Positions 9,136-18,270 are shown, counted from the first letter of the stretch. The stretch is DNA of 64,000 nucleotides from ZC4RG25 sp041687075 (GCA_041687075.1 JAWLCO010000007.1:6510-70509), one strand, 5' to 3'. The notes: a model not told the origin generated them from the letters alone. Translations and numbers: made by a program.

Positions 9136-9227
9136 CGGTTTTCGTCCAGGTTTCACGCCGGTCCCGGCTCAGCGGCCGTGACGCTCAACCGGCCGGGACG
9201 ACGGTTGCAGAAGAGGTTAGAACATGA
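9132..9227 (+). CDS. Possible 31-codon coupling ORF before narH
   Basis: A 31-residue frame that starts in the ATGA ending the previous mini-frame and stops in the ATGA that begins narH. The gap between narG and narH is therefore fully covered by a chain of three overlaps. The predicted peptide is basic and unremarkable, with no signal sequence. A hairpin-forming inverted repeat lies inside it. It could be real, could only pass ribosomes to narH, or could be chance. Confidence 0.35.
   Translation: MTVFVQVSRRSRLSGRDAQPAGTTVAEEVRT
9161..9199 (+). repeat. Inverted repeat in narG-narH gap
   Basis: GTCCCGGC (9161-9168) can pair with GCCGGGAC (9192-9199) across a 23-base loop. There is no T-run, so it is unlikely to be a terminator. 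It may adjust narH translation or mRNA processing. Confidence 0.5.
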
Positions 9228-10744
9228 AAATTCGCGCACAAATCGCAATGGTGCTGAACCTCGATAAGTGCATCGGGTGCCACACCTGCTCCGTGACGTG
9301 CAAGAACGTGTGGACCAACCGCGAGGGTATGGAATACGCGTGGTTCAACAACGTCGAGACGAAGCCCGGTATCGGCTACCCCAAGGACTGGGAGAACCAG
9401 GGCCGTTGGAACGGCGGCTGGGTGCGCAAGGCCAATGGGAAGATCGAGCCGAAGATCGGCGGCAAATGGCGTGTTCTGGCGAAAATCTTCGCCAACCCTG
9501 ATCTCCCCGAAATCGATGACTACTACGAGCCCTTTACATTCGACTACGAGCACCTCCAGAAGGCGCCGGAGCTCAAGGCGTTCCCCACGGCGCGCCCACG
9601 CTCGCTGATCACCGGCGAGCGGATGGAGAAGATCGAGTGGGGGCCGAACTGGGAGGAAATCCTCGGCGGTGAATTCTCGAAGCGCTCGGAAGATTACAAC
9701 TTCGAAAACGTGCAGCGGGAGATTTATGGACAGTTCGAAAACACGTTCATGATGTACCTGCCGCGGCTATGCGAGCACTGCCTCAATCCGACCTGCGTCG
9801 CGGCCTGTCCGTCAGGGGCTATCTACAAGCGAGAGGAGGACGGCATTGTCCTCATCGACCAGGATAAATGCCGCGGCTGGCGCATGTGCGTGTCGGGCTG
9901 CCCGTACAAGAAGATCTATTACAACTGGTCTTCCGGCAAATCCGAAAAGTGCACCTTCTGTTTTCCGCGCATCGAATCTGGCCTGCCGACGGTGTGCTCG
10001 GAGACCTGTGTTGGCCGCATCCGTTATCTGGGCGTCGTGCTCTACAACGCTGACGGCATCGAAAAGGCGGCCAGCGCCAAGGATGAAAAGGATCTCTACG
10101 AAGCCCAGCTCGGCCTCTTTCTCGACCCCAACGATCCGCAGGTGATTGCGCAGGCCCGCAAGGACGGTATTCCGGATGCGTGGCTTGAGGCGGCGAAGAA
10201 ATCGCCGATCTGGAAAATGGCGGTGGAATGGCGCGTCGCGTTCCCGCTGCACCCAGAGTATCGCACGTTGCCAATGGTCTGGTACGTGCCGCCGCTTTCG
10301 CCGATCCAGTCTGCGGCGGAGGCCGGCAGGATGGGGACGGATGGCGTTATGCCGGACGTCCGCTCGCTGCGCATTCCCCTCCAGTATCTCGCGAACCTGC
10401 TCACGGCCGGTGACGAGGAACCGATTGCGCATTGCCTGGAGCGGATGCTCGCCATGCGCGCCTACATGCGAGCCAAAACGATCGACGGCGTCATCGACGA
10501 GGCGATTGCCCGCAGGGTGGGCCTCAGCGGCCGTCAGATCGAGGAGATGTACCAGATCATGGCCATTGCGAATTACGAGGATCGCTTCGTGATTCCGACG
10601 GTGCACCGCGAGGTGGGGGAAGATGCCTATGACCTCCGAGGTTCCTGTGGCTTCTCTTTTGGCAACGGGTGCTCGGATGGGCAGACCGGCACGAGCCTGT
10701 TCGGCGGCCCGAGAAAGACCAAGACTCCCATGGAAGTGGCGTGA
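9224..10744 (+). CDS. narH: Respiratory nitrate reductase beta subunit
   Basis: The 506-residue iron-sulfur subunit that passes electrons from the NarI hemes to NarG. Four cysteine groups are visible: CIGCHTC plus a fourth Cys (16, 19, 22, 26), CEHCLNPTC with CP, the CRGWRMC group followed by SGCP, and the last group KCTFC to CVGR. In the third group Trp replaces a Cys, which gives the 3Fe-4S cluster typical of NarH. Length and motif order are normal. The ribosome binding site AGAGG lies inside the preceding mini-frame, so translation is probably coupled to upstream ribosomes. Confidence 0.98.
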   Translation: MKIRAQIAMVLNLDKCIGCHTCSVTCKNVWTNREGMEYAWFNNVETKPGIGYPKDWENQGRWNGGWVRKANGKIEPKIGGKWRVLAKIFANPDLPEIDDYYEPFTFDYEHLQKAPELKAFPTARPRSLITGERMEKIEWGPNWEEILGGEFSKRSEDYNFENVQREIYGQFENTFMMYLPRLCEHCLNPTCVAACPSGAIYKREEDGIVLIDQDKCRGWRMCVSGCPYKKIYYNWSSGKSEKCTFCFPRIESGLPTVCSETCVGRIRYLGVVLYNADGIEKAASAKDEKDLYEAQLGLFLDPNDPQVIAQARKDGIPDAWLEAAKKSPIWKMAVEWRVAFPLHPEYRTLPMVWYVPPLSPIQSAAEAGRMGTDGVMPDVRSLRIPLQYLANLLTAGDEEPIAHCLERMLAMRAYMRAKTIDGVIDEAIARRVGLSGRQIEEMYQIMAIANYEDRFVIPTVHREVGEDAYDLRGSCGFSFGNGCSDGQTGTSLFGGPRKTKTPMEVA

Positions 10745-10779
10745 CTTGAGGCGGGACAGGCCACAAAGGACATTCGAGA

Positions 10780-11532
10780 ATGCAAAAGACCCTGAAAGTG
10801 CTCTCCGCAATCCTCACCTATCCGACGGCCGAGCTGCAGGCCGCGGTGCCGGAGATGCGCGCCGCGCTCGATGCTGAAGCCCGGCTGCCTCAGAAATGCC
10901 GCGACCGGCTCGACCGCATCCTGGAACAGTTGGCAACCTGGGATCTCTATGAGCTCCAGGAGAGATATATTCTGCTGTTTGACCGAACACGCACGCTTTC
11001 GCTCAATCTGTTCGAGCATGTGCACGGCGAGAGCCGGGACCGTGGTCAGGCGATGATAGATCTGCAGCAGCTCTATCAACGGCACGGGCTCGAGCCTGCC
11101 TCGAACGAGTTGCCGGACTATCTCCCGGCTTTTCTTGAGTTCCTGTCGGTCATTCCCGAGGCGGAGGCACGGGATCTGCTGGGCGAGACGGCGCATATTC
11201 TGGAAGCCATCCGGCAGCGACTGAAAAAGCGCAGGGCGCCGTATTCCTCGGTTTTCTCGTCGTTGCAGGCACTCAGCCGATCGGCACCCGCCGACGAAAT
11301 GCTCGAGGCGTTGCTGGCCGCGCCCGACGACGATCCCAGTGACCTCGCGGCGCTCGATGCGGCCTGGGTGGACGAGGAGGTGAGGTTCGGCCCCGGAGCT
11401 GCAGCAGACTGCGGGACCAGCGACATTGCCGCGAGAATTCGCGCCGCACGACGGCCGGCAGCCGGTGTGGAAGCAAAGGACGATCGGAGCAATCGCCCGA
11501 CGATCACGTACACGCCTTCAGCCCGCGCTTAA
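10780..11532 (+). CDS. narJ: Nitrate reductase assembly chaperone NarJ
   Basis: A 250-residue cytoplasmic chaperone of the NarJ/TorD type that holds apo-NarGH during molybdenum cofactor insertion and membrane attachment. The core is helical, with the conserved segment around ERYILLFDRTRTLSLNLFEH (about 53-72), the NarJ signature. The C-terminus (about 210-250) is a low-complexity, Ala/Arg-rich tail. It starts 35 bases after narH with a modest AAGGA site and sits in the usual operon place between narH and narI. Confidence 0.95.
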   Translation: MQKTLKVLSAILTYPTAELQAAVPEMRAALDAEARLPQKCRDRLDRILEQLATWDLYELQERYILLFDRTRTLSLNLFEHVHGESRDRGQAMIDLQQLYQRHGLEPASNELPDYLPAFLEFLSVIPEAEARDLLGETAHILEAIRQRLKKRRAPYSSVFSSLQALSRSAPADEMLEALLAAPDDDPSDLAALDAAWVDEEVRFGPGAAADCGTSDIAARIRAARRPAAGVEAKDDRSNRPTITYTPSARA

Positions 11533-11573
11533 GCCTCACCGTTTCGGGGCGGGAACGACTTGGAGCACTGATC

Positions 11574-12305
11574 ATGCGCGACGCCATCAATCACATCGTT
11601 TTCGGTTGGTACCCTTATGTGTGCCTCACCGTCTTCGTGGTCGGCAGTGTGCTGCGTTTCGACCGCGAGCAGTACACCTGGAAATCCGGCTCGAGCCAGC
11701 TGCTCAGAAGGAAGCAGCTGATGTGGGGGTCGAACCTGTTTCATGTCGGGATCTTGACCATTTTCTTCGGCCACTTTTTTGGTCTGTTGACCCCGATCTG
11801 GGTTTTCGACGCGATCGGGATCAGTCACACGGCCAAGCAATTGATGGCCATTGTCGTCGGCGGTATTGCCGGTCTCGCCTGCCTTGCCGGGATTGCGCTG
11901 CTGGCGCACCGGCGGCTGTTCGATTCGCGTATTCGCTCCACGTCCTCGTTTGCAGACACAGGCATCCTGCTGATCCTCCTCGTCCAGCTTCTGCTCGGGC
12001 TGGCGACGATCCCGATTTCATTTGGGCACCTGGACGGTCATGAGATGGTGCGCTTCATGAACTGGGCGCAGGGGATCCTTCTGCTCAGGGCCGATGCCTG
12101 GACGCTGGTGGCCGACACTCACCCCATCTTCAAGGCGCATCTGTTCCTCGGCATGACGATTTTCCTGCTCTTCCCGTTCACCCGCCTGGTGCACGTGTGG
12201 AGCGCGCCGGTCTGGTATCTCGGCCGGCGCGGGTATCAGGTCGTCCGTACCCGCCGCCCGCTGCCATCCGAGCGTCGTAGCGATATTATCGAGCCTGCGG
12301 AGTAA
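11574..12305 (+). CDS. narI: Respiratory nitrate reductase gamma subunit
   Basis: The 243-residue diheme cytochrome b subunit that oxidises quinol and anchors NarGH. Five membrane segments are evident. Heme ligands correspond to His57 and His67 in FHVGILTIFFGHFFG and to two later histidines in HPIFKAHLF and TRLVHVWS. Length and motifs are standard. A GGAG lies just before the ATG. The gene is followed after three bases by the parvulin gene. Confidence 0.97.
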   Translation: MRDAINHIVFGWYPYVCLTVFVVGSVLRFDREQYTWKSGSSQLLRRKQLMWGSNLFHVGILTIFFGHFFGLLTPIWVFDAIGISHTAKQLMAIVVGGIAGLACLAGIALLAHRRLFDSRIRSTSSFADTGILLILLVQLLLGLATIPISFGHLDGHEMVRFMNWAQGILLLRADAWTLVADTHPIFKAHLFLGMTIFLLFPFTRLVHVWSAPVWYLGRRGYQVVRTRRPLPSERRSDIIEPAE

Positions 12306-12308
12306 CCC

Positions 12309-13157
12309 ATGAGCTGCTCAGTCAAGGCGGTGCTTGCGAGCGCGAAGCGGACGGAAATTGCCGTCAATGGAATCAGGATTTCTCATGACCTGATCTCGCG
12401 CGAGGCACAGCACCACCCGGCGCCGACGCCACTGGAGGCGTGGACCGCAGCGGCCCGTGCGCTCGTCGTGCGTGAGCTGCTGCTGCAGGAGGCGCGCCGC
12501 AAGGGTATTTCGCCGGAGCCCAAAAGCGACGGGGAAGGCCGGCGGGAGACCGATGAAGAGGCGATGGTCCGGGCAATCGTCGAGCGGGAGGTGAAAACGC
12601 CCGAGCCGGATGAGGAAACCTGCCGGCGCTATTACCGCCAGAACGTGTCGCGCTTTCGCTCGCGCGATCTGTTCGAGGCGTCTCATATCCTCCTGGCGGC
12701 ACGCCCGGATGACAAGCCGGCCCGAGACGAGGCACGGCTTGCCGCGGAACGGCTCATCGCCGAGCTTCGCCAAAAGCCACATCTGTTTGCCGAATTCGCC
12801 GGGTCGTTTTCCGCCTGCCCCTCCGGACAATCGGGCGGCAATCTCGGGCAGATCGGGCCGGGTGATACGACTCCCGAATTCGAGGCCGCGCTCTATCGGC
12901 TTGCCCCGGGGGAGCTGACGCGCGAACCCGTCGAGAGCCGTTATGGCTTCCATATCATCCATCTTGCCCGGCGGATCGACGGCCGCGAGCTGCCGTTCGA
13001 GCTCGTTCATGACCGCATCGCCGAATACCTCACGGAGCGGAGCCGGCGCACCGCAATTGCGCAGTTCCTGGCCCGGCTTGCGGCTGTGAGTGAGGTGAGT
13101 GGCATCAGCCTGCCAACACCGGTTGATCTGCGTGTTTCGGGAGGACCGATACAATGA
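12309..13157 (+). CDS. NifM/PpiC-type parvulin in nar operon
   Basis: A 282-residue peptidyl-prolyl isomerase. The parvulin domain occupies about residues 115-215, with the motifs EASHILL and SGGNLGQIGPG and a final YGFHIIHL. The N-terminal 100 residues are a helical NifM/SurA-like region. No signal peptide is visible, which suggests a cytoplasmic role. It lies three bases after narI, so it is co-transcribed. Parvulins in this operon position are known in other denitrifiers and are thought to help NarGHI maturation. The function here is inferred from context. Confidence 0.9.
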   Translation: MSCSVKAVLASAKRTEIAVNGIRISHDLISREAQHHPAPTPLEAWTAAARALVVRELLLQEARRKGISPEPKSDGEGRRETDEEAMVRAIVEREVKTPEPDEETCRRYYRQNVSRFRSRDLFEASHILLAARPDDKPARDEARLAAERLIAELRQKPHLFAEFAGSFSACPSGQSGGNLGQIGPGDTTPEFEAALYRLAPGELTREPVESRYGFHIIHLARRIDGRELPFELVHDRIAEYLTERSRRTAIAQFLARLAAVSEVSGISLPTPVDLRVSGGPIQ

Positions 13158-13444
13158 CACTGGGAGAGCTTCTGGCGGCATGGCAGGACGATGCCACAAT
13201 CCTCGATGCGCTCATCGGCCTTGACGACCTGACCCTTTTGGCGCGGCTGAAATCGGCTGCAGAAGAAGAGGGTAGCGATCTCGCGACAATCGTCCGGGAG
13301 GAGGTCGGTCGATTTGTGCAACTGGCTGACGATGAGACCTGGCTCATGCTTATGGGCCGATTGGGGAAAGCGGAAGATCCGGCGAAAACCGGACTGAAGC
13401 TGATGCTCGAATTCGGCCTGGACAAAAGCCGTGACGCTGCTTGA
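13154..13444 (+). CDS. Small hypothetical protein, last nar-operon gene
   Basis: A 96-residue acidic, mostly helical protein with no membrane segment, signal peptide or cysteine. Its start overlaps the parvulin stop as ATGA, so it is translationally coupled and most likely a true gene of the nar operon. I do not recognise a family. Short helical proteins after PpiC could assist NarGHI assembly, but this is only a guess from position. No terminator-like hairpin with a T-run is visible after it. Bases 13445-13661 contain no gene. Confidence 0.65.
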   Translation: MTLGELLAAWQDDATILDALIGLDDLTLLARLKSAAEEEGSDLATIVREEVGRFVQLADDETWLMLMGRLGKAEDPAKTGLKLMLEFGLDKSRDAA

Positions 13445-13661
13445 GCGCCGTATCTGCGATCAGCTCTCAGGCAGGTCGCGTTCTTGGCGGGCCCAAACGA
13501 CACGCGTGTCACATCTGGCAGATCGGGCTTGGCAGCCTATCTGATCGAGGTGGAAATATAAGTCTGGCGGGAACGTTCGACGGGTAAAAATTGGCCGGCC
13601 ATTCCTGTTTTGGAATAGCTGCGGCCCTGTTTGAAAAATCAAGAACAGGCGAGATTGCATC

Positions 13662-14843
13662 GTGGCTACCACTGCCGAGCAGATTCGCGGCTATAGCGGC
13701 CCAGCCATCCTGAGCTATGGCTTTCGGCCGTTCTTCCTTTCCGCGGCCATTTGGGCCGCCATCGCGATGGTTATCTGGCTGCCCGTGCTTGCCGGAGATC
13801 TGACGCTGCCGACGGCGTTCGGGCCTGTCGAGTGGCACGCACACGAGCTGATCTATGGGTTCGTTCCAGCCGCCGTCGCCGGCTTCCTGCTTACGGCGGT
13901 TCCGAACTGGACAGGTCGGCTGCCAGTCACCGGAATGCCGTTGCTGGCGCTTTTCCTCCTCTGGGTTGCCGGTCGCGTTGCCGTTTTCGGTTCGGAGTGG
14001 ATCGGGGCGCCCCTGGCCGCCGTGGTCGACCTCAGCTTTCTGGCCGCCCTCGCCGCCGTGATTGCGCGGGAGATCATCGCCGGAAAAAACACGCGCAATC
14101 TGAAAGTGCTGCTAGCCGTCGGGCTGTTGTTCATCGGAAATCTGGCCGTCCACGCGGAAATCATTTTCGGACTGAGCCAGGGCTACGGCAACCGGATCGG
14201 CATTGCGGCTACGGTTCTGCTGATCATGCTGATCGGCGGCCGCATCATTCCGAGCTTCACACGCAACTGGCTCGTGCGGCAGGAGCCCGGTCGGCTTCCG
14301 GTGCCGTTTTCGCGATTTGATGCCGTTGTCATGCTGGTCAGCGCCGGCACATTCCTCGGCTGGATCGCGCTGCCGGACCATACATTCACGGCTCTGCTGG
14401 CGGTGGTCGCAGGCGTCCTGAACGGGGTGCGCCTGGCCCGATGGGCAGGAGAGCGGACGGCCGCTGAACCGCTCGTGCTGGTGCTGCACGTTGCCTATGC
14501 GTTCGTGCCCTCGGGCTTTCTTCTGCTTGCCGTCAGCATTTTGGCGCCGGATGTCCTCCTGCCGTCGGGAGCGTTGCACAGCTGGACGGCGGGAGCGATC
14601 GGCCTGATGATCCTGGCCGTCATGACGCGGGCGAGCCTTGGGCACACAGGCCAGCCGCTCACCGCAACACGCGGCATAACGGCGATCTATATTGCAACCC
14701 TCGTTTCCGCCCTGGCGCGCATCATCGCTGCGTTCGACATTGCGCGCGAGCCGTTGCTTCACCTTTCAGCCACGGCATGGGTACTGGCGTTTGCGGGATT
14801 CGCTGTGATCTACGCACCATTGCTGATGCGACCGCGGCCGTGA
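13662..14843 (+). CDS. nnrS: NnrS family heme-copper membrane protein
   Basis: A 393-residue inner-membrane protein with about 12 hydrophobic segments and the NnrS hallmarks: an N-terminal YGFRPFFL motif and WHAHELIYGF. Later histidine-bearing segments (LHVAY, LGHTGQ) are consistent with heme/copper binding. NnrS proteins protect against nitric oxide produced during nitrite metabolism and are usually controlled by NO- or nitrite-sensing regulators. The start is a GTG. The leader has an imperfect TTGA-N4-TCAA palindrome inside CCTGTT/AACAGG arms (13626-13649), which is not a proper FNR box. No NO reductase is seen in the window. Confidence 0.93.
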   Translation: MATTAEQIRGYSGPAILSYGFRPFFLSAAIWAAIAMVIWLPVLAGDLTLPTAFGPVEWHAHELIYGFVPAAVAGFLLTAVPNWTGRLPVTGMPLLALFLLWVAGRVAVFGSEWIGAPLAAVVDLSFLAALAAVIAREIIAGKNTRNLKVLLAVGLLFIGNLAVHAEIIFGLSQGYGNRIGIAATVLLIMLIGGRIIPSFTRNWLVRQEPGRLPVPFSRFDAVVMLVSAGTFLGWIALPDHTFTALLAVVAGVLNGVRLARWAGERTAAEPLVLVLHVAYAFVPSGFLLLAVSILAPDVLLPSGALHSWTAGAIGLMILAVMTRASLGHTGQPLTATRGITAIYIATLVSALARIIAAFDIAREPLLHLSATAWVLAFAGFAVIYAPLLMRPRP

Positions 14844-14856
14844 GGCGGCCGCGGCG

Positions 14857-14875
14857 CGGGGAGCATCACTCCCCG
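14857..14875. terminator. Hairpin between convergent nnrS and DUF922 genes
   Basis: CGGGGAG and CTCCCCG pair across a 5-base loop just after the nnrS stop, overlapping the 3' end of the convergent gene. No T-run follows, so any terminator role is uncertain. Confidence 0.4.
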
Positions 14876-15537
14876 GCGGTGGCGGCAGTGGCGGTGGTCG
14901 ATGAAGCGCGCACCACGATGCTCGGGAAGGCAGCGCCCTGGGTTTCACCGTGACCGGTTTCCCGGTCATAGGCTTCCTGGGTTTCGTCCTCACGAATGAG
15001 GTGGTTGGCCAGCTCGTTCACTTTGCGGGCGAGCTCCTCGCAAGTGGGCTCAGGCGGCAGGCTGTTGATGGCGAACTCGATCCGCTCGGCAAGCTCGCGG
15101 GCGAGCCGGCCATGGCCCTCCTCATGCAGCATGAGGGCGTCGACGAACCGCCTCCAGCTGTCCCGCAGCTCCGGCTCCGCCGCCGCCTCATCCACCCAGC
15201 GGGGCAGCGTGTACTCGATGTGGGTTTCCGTCACGGCGTTATCGACCGCGCATCCCTGCGGCACTTCCCGGCTGTCGAACCACCACTGGATGCGCCACTC
15301 CGCCCAGCCGGCGAAACGATGACCCTTGTTTCTGTCAAATGGCCCGCGCGTGAACACGTCCTGGCGCAGTTCGTCGAGCGTAGTGCCGCGTACTTCGTAA
15401 TACTTCACCTTTTCCTGCGCTTTGCTGCTGCCGAGGCCCGTGATCGGCGCCGCAAGTCCGCCGGATTGGACGCCGACGAGAGTAACTGCGGCGGCGAAAA
15501 CCACAGTCAGAACACAGATCAGCCAAACTCTGTTCAT
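14866..15537 (-). CDS. DUF922 family putative secreted zinc protease
   Basis: A 223-residue protein with an N-terminal signal-like hydrophobic segment (about 4-22) and a DUF922 domain. The zinc-protease-like motif HEEGH (about residue 135) follows an alpha-helix, and the N-terminal half contains the family-type YYEVRG start of the domain. It is predicted to be periplasmic and its substrate is unknown. The ATG at 15537 is preferred because GGGGGAA precedes it and the signal peptide starts right there; upstream in-frame codons add a poor extension. It is a single gene convergent with nnrS. Confidence 0.82.
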   Translation of the reverse strand: MNRVWLICVLTVVFAAAVTLVGVQSGGLAAPITGLGSSKAQEKVKYYEVRGTTLDELRQDVFTRGPFDRNKGHRFAGWAEWRIQWWFDSREVPQGCAVDNAVTETHIEYTLPRWVDEAAAEPELRDSWRRFVDALMLHEEGHGRLARELAERIEFAINSLPPEPTCEELARKVNELANHLIREDETQEAYDRETGHGETQGAAFPSIVVRASSTTATAATAGE

Positions 15538-16059
15538 GATTTCCCCCACGCTTGCTGCAGCAACTCTGGCGGCGAGTTGCGGCAAAAATCGGACAAGGCC
15601 TTCCGATCAATGGCGTGCGACGACCCGTCCAGATGAGTGCGTTTCGGGCCGTGGGGTCTGCTCAGGAGGCCATTACGGGCTGACAATGCAGCCGGGGTGT
15701 GGCATACGGGGGGCGAGCTTGAGGCGCACGCCTCCGAATTAGCTCCGGCGTCCTCGGTGATTTGCTGTCAGCAGCGAGAGGGGTCGCGCCCCGGGACGCG
15801 CAATCCGCGTGTCGCATCTGGAATAGGGGCACCGCAAGCCGCTTCCGTTAGCCGGCCAATGCGTGTCGCGGGTGAACAGGATTGCGTCGCTCTTGAGCAA
15901 GAGGCGGTCTGCTCGACCGTCAATGCTGGCAAAATCTCGTCGCAGTCGTGCTCGGTCGGCGCGGCATCTCGGCGCACAATCGAAGCCGTCGGAGCAAAGC
16001 TGGAAGAGGTGAACGTTGCGAGCGACGCAACAGAAACGAAAGACAGGGGGAGCCGATCC
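15538..16059. other. Long leader before the betaine ABC operon, no gene
   Basis: A 522-base region between divergent genes. The proV frame stays open upstream to 15637, but the translation is not protein-like, and a strong AGGGGGAG sits just before the ATG at 16060. Visible structures are the GAGGCG palindrome (15721-15734) and a small TTGCG/CGCAA hairpin (16016-16030). I recognise no riboswitch. Confidence 0.6.
15721..15734. promoter_or_regulatory. Palindrome GAGGCG-CA-CGCCTC
   Basis: A perfect 6-2-6 palindrome in the proV leader, 326 bases before the start codon. It could be an operator, but the GC-rich background makes chance possible. Confidence 0.25.
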
Positions 16060-17337
16060 ATGTCGTTAACTGCGCAGGTGCCCGCGGAAACGCAGGTCCC
16101 GGGCCCGCGCGAGTTGAGCCTGCGCAACGAGCCCTCCCGAGAACAGCCACCGATCCGACTTGAGGTGCGCGGGCTTACAAAGATTTTCGGCTCCGATACC
16201 AAAGCCGCACTCGAGATGCTGGCAGCGGGCGCCGACAAGGACGAAGTTCATGAGAAGCTTGGCGTCGTGGTGGGCGTCGACAATGCCAGCTTCGAAGTGA
16301 GAGCCGGTGAGATCTTCGTGATCATGGGCCTGTCCGGCTCAGGCAAATCGACCATTATTCGGCTCTTGAACCGGCTGATCGAGCCGACAGCCGGTGCCAT
16401 TCTGCTCGATGGTCGCGATCTCGCGCAGATGTCGCAGCGCGAGCTCATCGAAGTGCGCCGGCGCGACATGAGCATGGTGTTCCAATCGTTCGCGCTGATG
16501 CCGCACCTGACGGCGCTCGATAATGCCGCCTTCGGGCTGGCCGTCGCCGGAAAGCCGGCAGCAGAACGGCGCAAGATCGCGATGGAGGCACTGGAGCAGG
16601 TGGGGCTTGCTGCCTACGCTGACCGCTTCCCGCGGGAGATGTCGGGCGGCATGCAGCAACGCGTCGGCCTGGCCCGTGCGCTCGCCAACAACCCCACCAT
16701 CATGCTGATGGACGAGGCCTTCTCCGCACTCGATCCGCTCATTCGCACGGAGATGCAGGACGAGCTGCTGCGGCTGCAGAAAACGCAGAAGCGCACCATC
16801 ATCTTCATTTCCCACGATCTCGACGAAGCCATGCGCATCGGCGACCGGATCGCGATCATGCGGGATGGTCGCATCTCGCAGGTGGGCACGCCTTATGAAA
16901 TCTTGCGCAATCCGGCCGACGAGTACGTCCAGGCGTTCTTCCGCAACGTGAACATCGCCAAGGTCCTGCATGCCGGCGACGTCGCTCATTACGAGGCTGC
17001 GAATACGATCATCCGCGTGCCCGGCGAGTTGGAACCGGCACTGCAGCAGCTTCGCGAGAATGATCACGTCTTCGGCTACGTGAAGTGCCCGGCGGATCGC
17101 TACCAGGGTATCGTCTCGCGCGAGTCCCTGGAGCGGGAGCTCCAAAGCGACGATCCGCGGTTCGCCCACGCTTTCCTGTCCGGCATCGAGCCGATCCCGC
17201 ATGACGCACTGGTGCATGACGTGCTCCGCCAGGTGGCGGCGTCGGAATGTCCGGTGCCCGTCGTGGATGATGAGGGGACTTATCTCGGCGCCATTTCCAA
17301 ACGGGCCCTGCTTGAAACACTGGATCGGGAGGGCTGA
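16060..17337 (+). CDS. proV: Glycine betaine ABC transporter ATPase (ProV-like)
   Basis: A 425-residue ATPase of the ProV/OpuAA type. The ABC domain (about 30-270) carries Walker A GLSGSGKST, signature MSGGMQQR and Walker B IMLMDEAFSALDP. The insertion before Walker A and the family sequence of the Q-loop region fit quaternary-amine uptake. Residues about 290-425 form a CBS-like regulatory region. The ATG follows AGGGGGAG. The permease gene begins three bases after the stop. It drives import of glycine betaine, proline betaine or choline; betaine is favoured by the neighbouring catabolic genes. Confidence 0.93.
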   Translation: MSLTAQVPAETQVPGPRELSLRNEPSREQPPIRLEVRGLTKIFGSDTKAALEMLAAGADKDEVHEKLGVVVGVDNASFEVRAGEIFVIMGLSGSGKSTIIRLLNRLIEPTAGAILLDGRDLAQMSQRELIEVRRRDMSMVFQSFALMPHLTALDNAAFGLAVAGKPAAERRKIAMEALEQVGLAAYADRFPREMSGGMQQRVGLARALANNPTIMLMDEAFSALDPLIRTEMQDELLRLQKTQKRTIIFISHDLDEAMRIGDRIAIMRDGRISQVGTPYEILRNPADEYVQAFFRNVNIAKVLHAGDVAHYEAANTIIRVPGELEPALQQLRENDHVFGYVKCPADRYQGIVSRESLERELQSDDPRFAHAFLSGIEPIPHDALVHDVLRQVAASECPVPVVDDEGTYLGAISKRALLETLDREG

Positions 17338-17340
17338 GCG

Positions 17341-18270
17341 GTGCAATTCGAACTTCCTGTCGGCGACTGGGCCGAAGCCCTCGTCAGGTTCATTCTCAAC
17401 AATTTCCAGCCTGCGCTGGATTTCATTTCAGACGTCGTCGACGGGTTCGGCGGTGCGATCAATTCCGTGCTGACGGCGGTGCCGGACTGGTTCATCCTCG
17501 CTCTGTTCGTCGGCCTCGCTCTATGGCGGGTGGGCATCGGCTTCGCGCTGTTCACTCTCGCTTCGCTGCTGCTCATCATGTCCATGGATCTGTGGGCAGA
17601 GATGGTCTCGACCCTGGGGCTGGTGATCGCCGCGACGGCGTTCAGCCTGGCCGTCGGCATCCCGCTCGGCATCATGGCTTCGCGCAACACCACGTTCGAG
17701 AGCGTCGTGAAGACGATGCTCGACTTCATGCAGACGATGCCTGCGTTCGTCTACCTCATCCCGGCCGTGATGTTCTTCGGCCTGGGACGGGTGCCCGGCA
17801 TCATTGCGACAGTCATTTTCGCCATGCCGCCGGCGGTGCGTCTCACAGCGCTCGGCATCAAGCAGGTCCCGGTAGAGATCGTGGAGGCGGCGCGGGCATT
17901 CGGCTGCACGGAGCGTCAGCTTCTGTTCCGGGTGCAGCTTCCGACTGCGTTGCCTTCAATCATGGCTGGCGTCAACCAAACGATCATGCTGGCGCTGTCG
18001 ATGATCGTCATTGCGTCGATGATTGGCGCCGGCGGACTGGGCAACGTCGTGCTGCAGGGTATCCAGCGGCTCGACATCGGCCTCGGATTCATGAGCGGTC
18101 TCAGCGTCGTGCTGCTCGCCATCATTCTCGATCGTCTGACACAGAGCTTCGGCAGGAGGGGGGCACCGCAACAAACCTGGTTGTCAGCTCTACTGTCCAG
18201 ATTGCGACCGGCGCAGGGCCGCTGGTCGCATGAGCAAGCCCGCCCCGGCATCGAGGGCGAGGCGGGCTGA
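17341..18270 (+). CDS. proW: Glycine betaine ABC transporter permease (ProW-like)
   Basis: A 309-residue membrane protein with about six to seven transmembrane segments and the binding-protein-dependent permease domain. The EAA-type coupling loop is visible as VEAARAFGCTERQLLFRVQL (about residues 181-200). The family motif QTMPAFVYLIPAVMFFG is present. The start is a GTG three bases after proV. The protein is the membrane channel partner of the ATPase and the binding protein downstream. Confidence 0.92.
   Translation: MQFELPVGDWAEALVRFILNNFQPALDFISDVVDGFGGAINSVLTAVPDWFILALFVGLALWRVGIGFALFTLASLLLIMSMDLWAEMVSTLGLVIAATAFSLAVGIPLGIMASRNTTFESVVKTMLDFMQTMPAFVYLIPAVMFFGLGRVPGIIATVIFAMPPAVRLTALGIKQVPVEIVEAARAFGCTERQLLFRVQLPTALPSIMAGVNQTIMLALSMIVIASMIGAGGLGNVVLQGIQRLDIGLGFMSGLSVVLLAIILDRLTQSFGRRGAPQQTWLSALLSRLRPAQGRWSHEQARPGIEGEAG

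Noticed and set aside
13631..13642. TTGAAAAATCAA before nnrS as an FNR box
   Set aside because: The half-sites are four bases apart instead of six, so the symmetry does not fit FNR/DNR binding.
15637..16059. 141-codon extension upstream of the proV ATG
   Set aside because: The translation is of low complexity with no ProV similarity, and AGGGGGAG supports the ATG at 16060.
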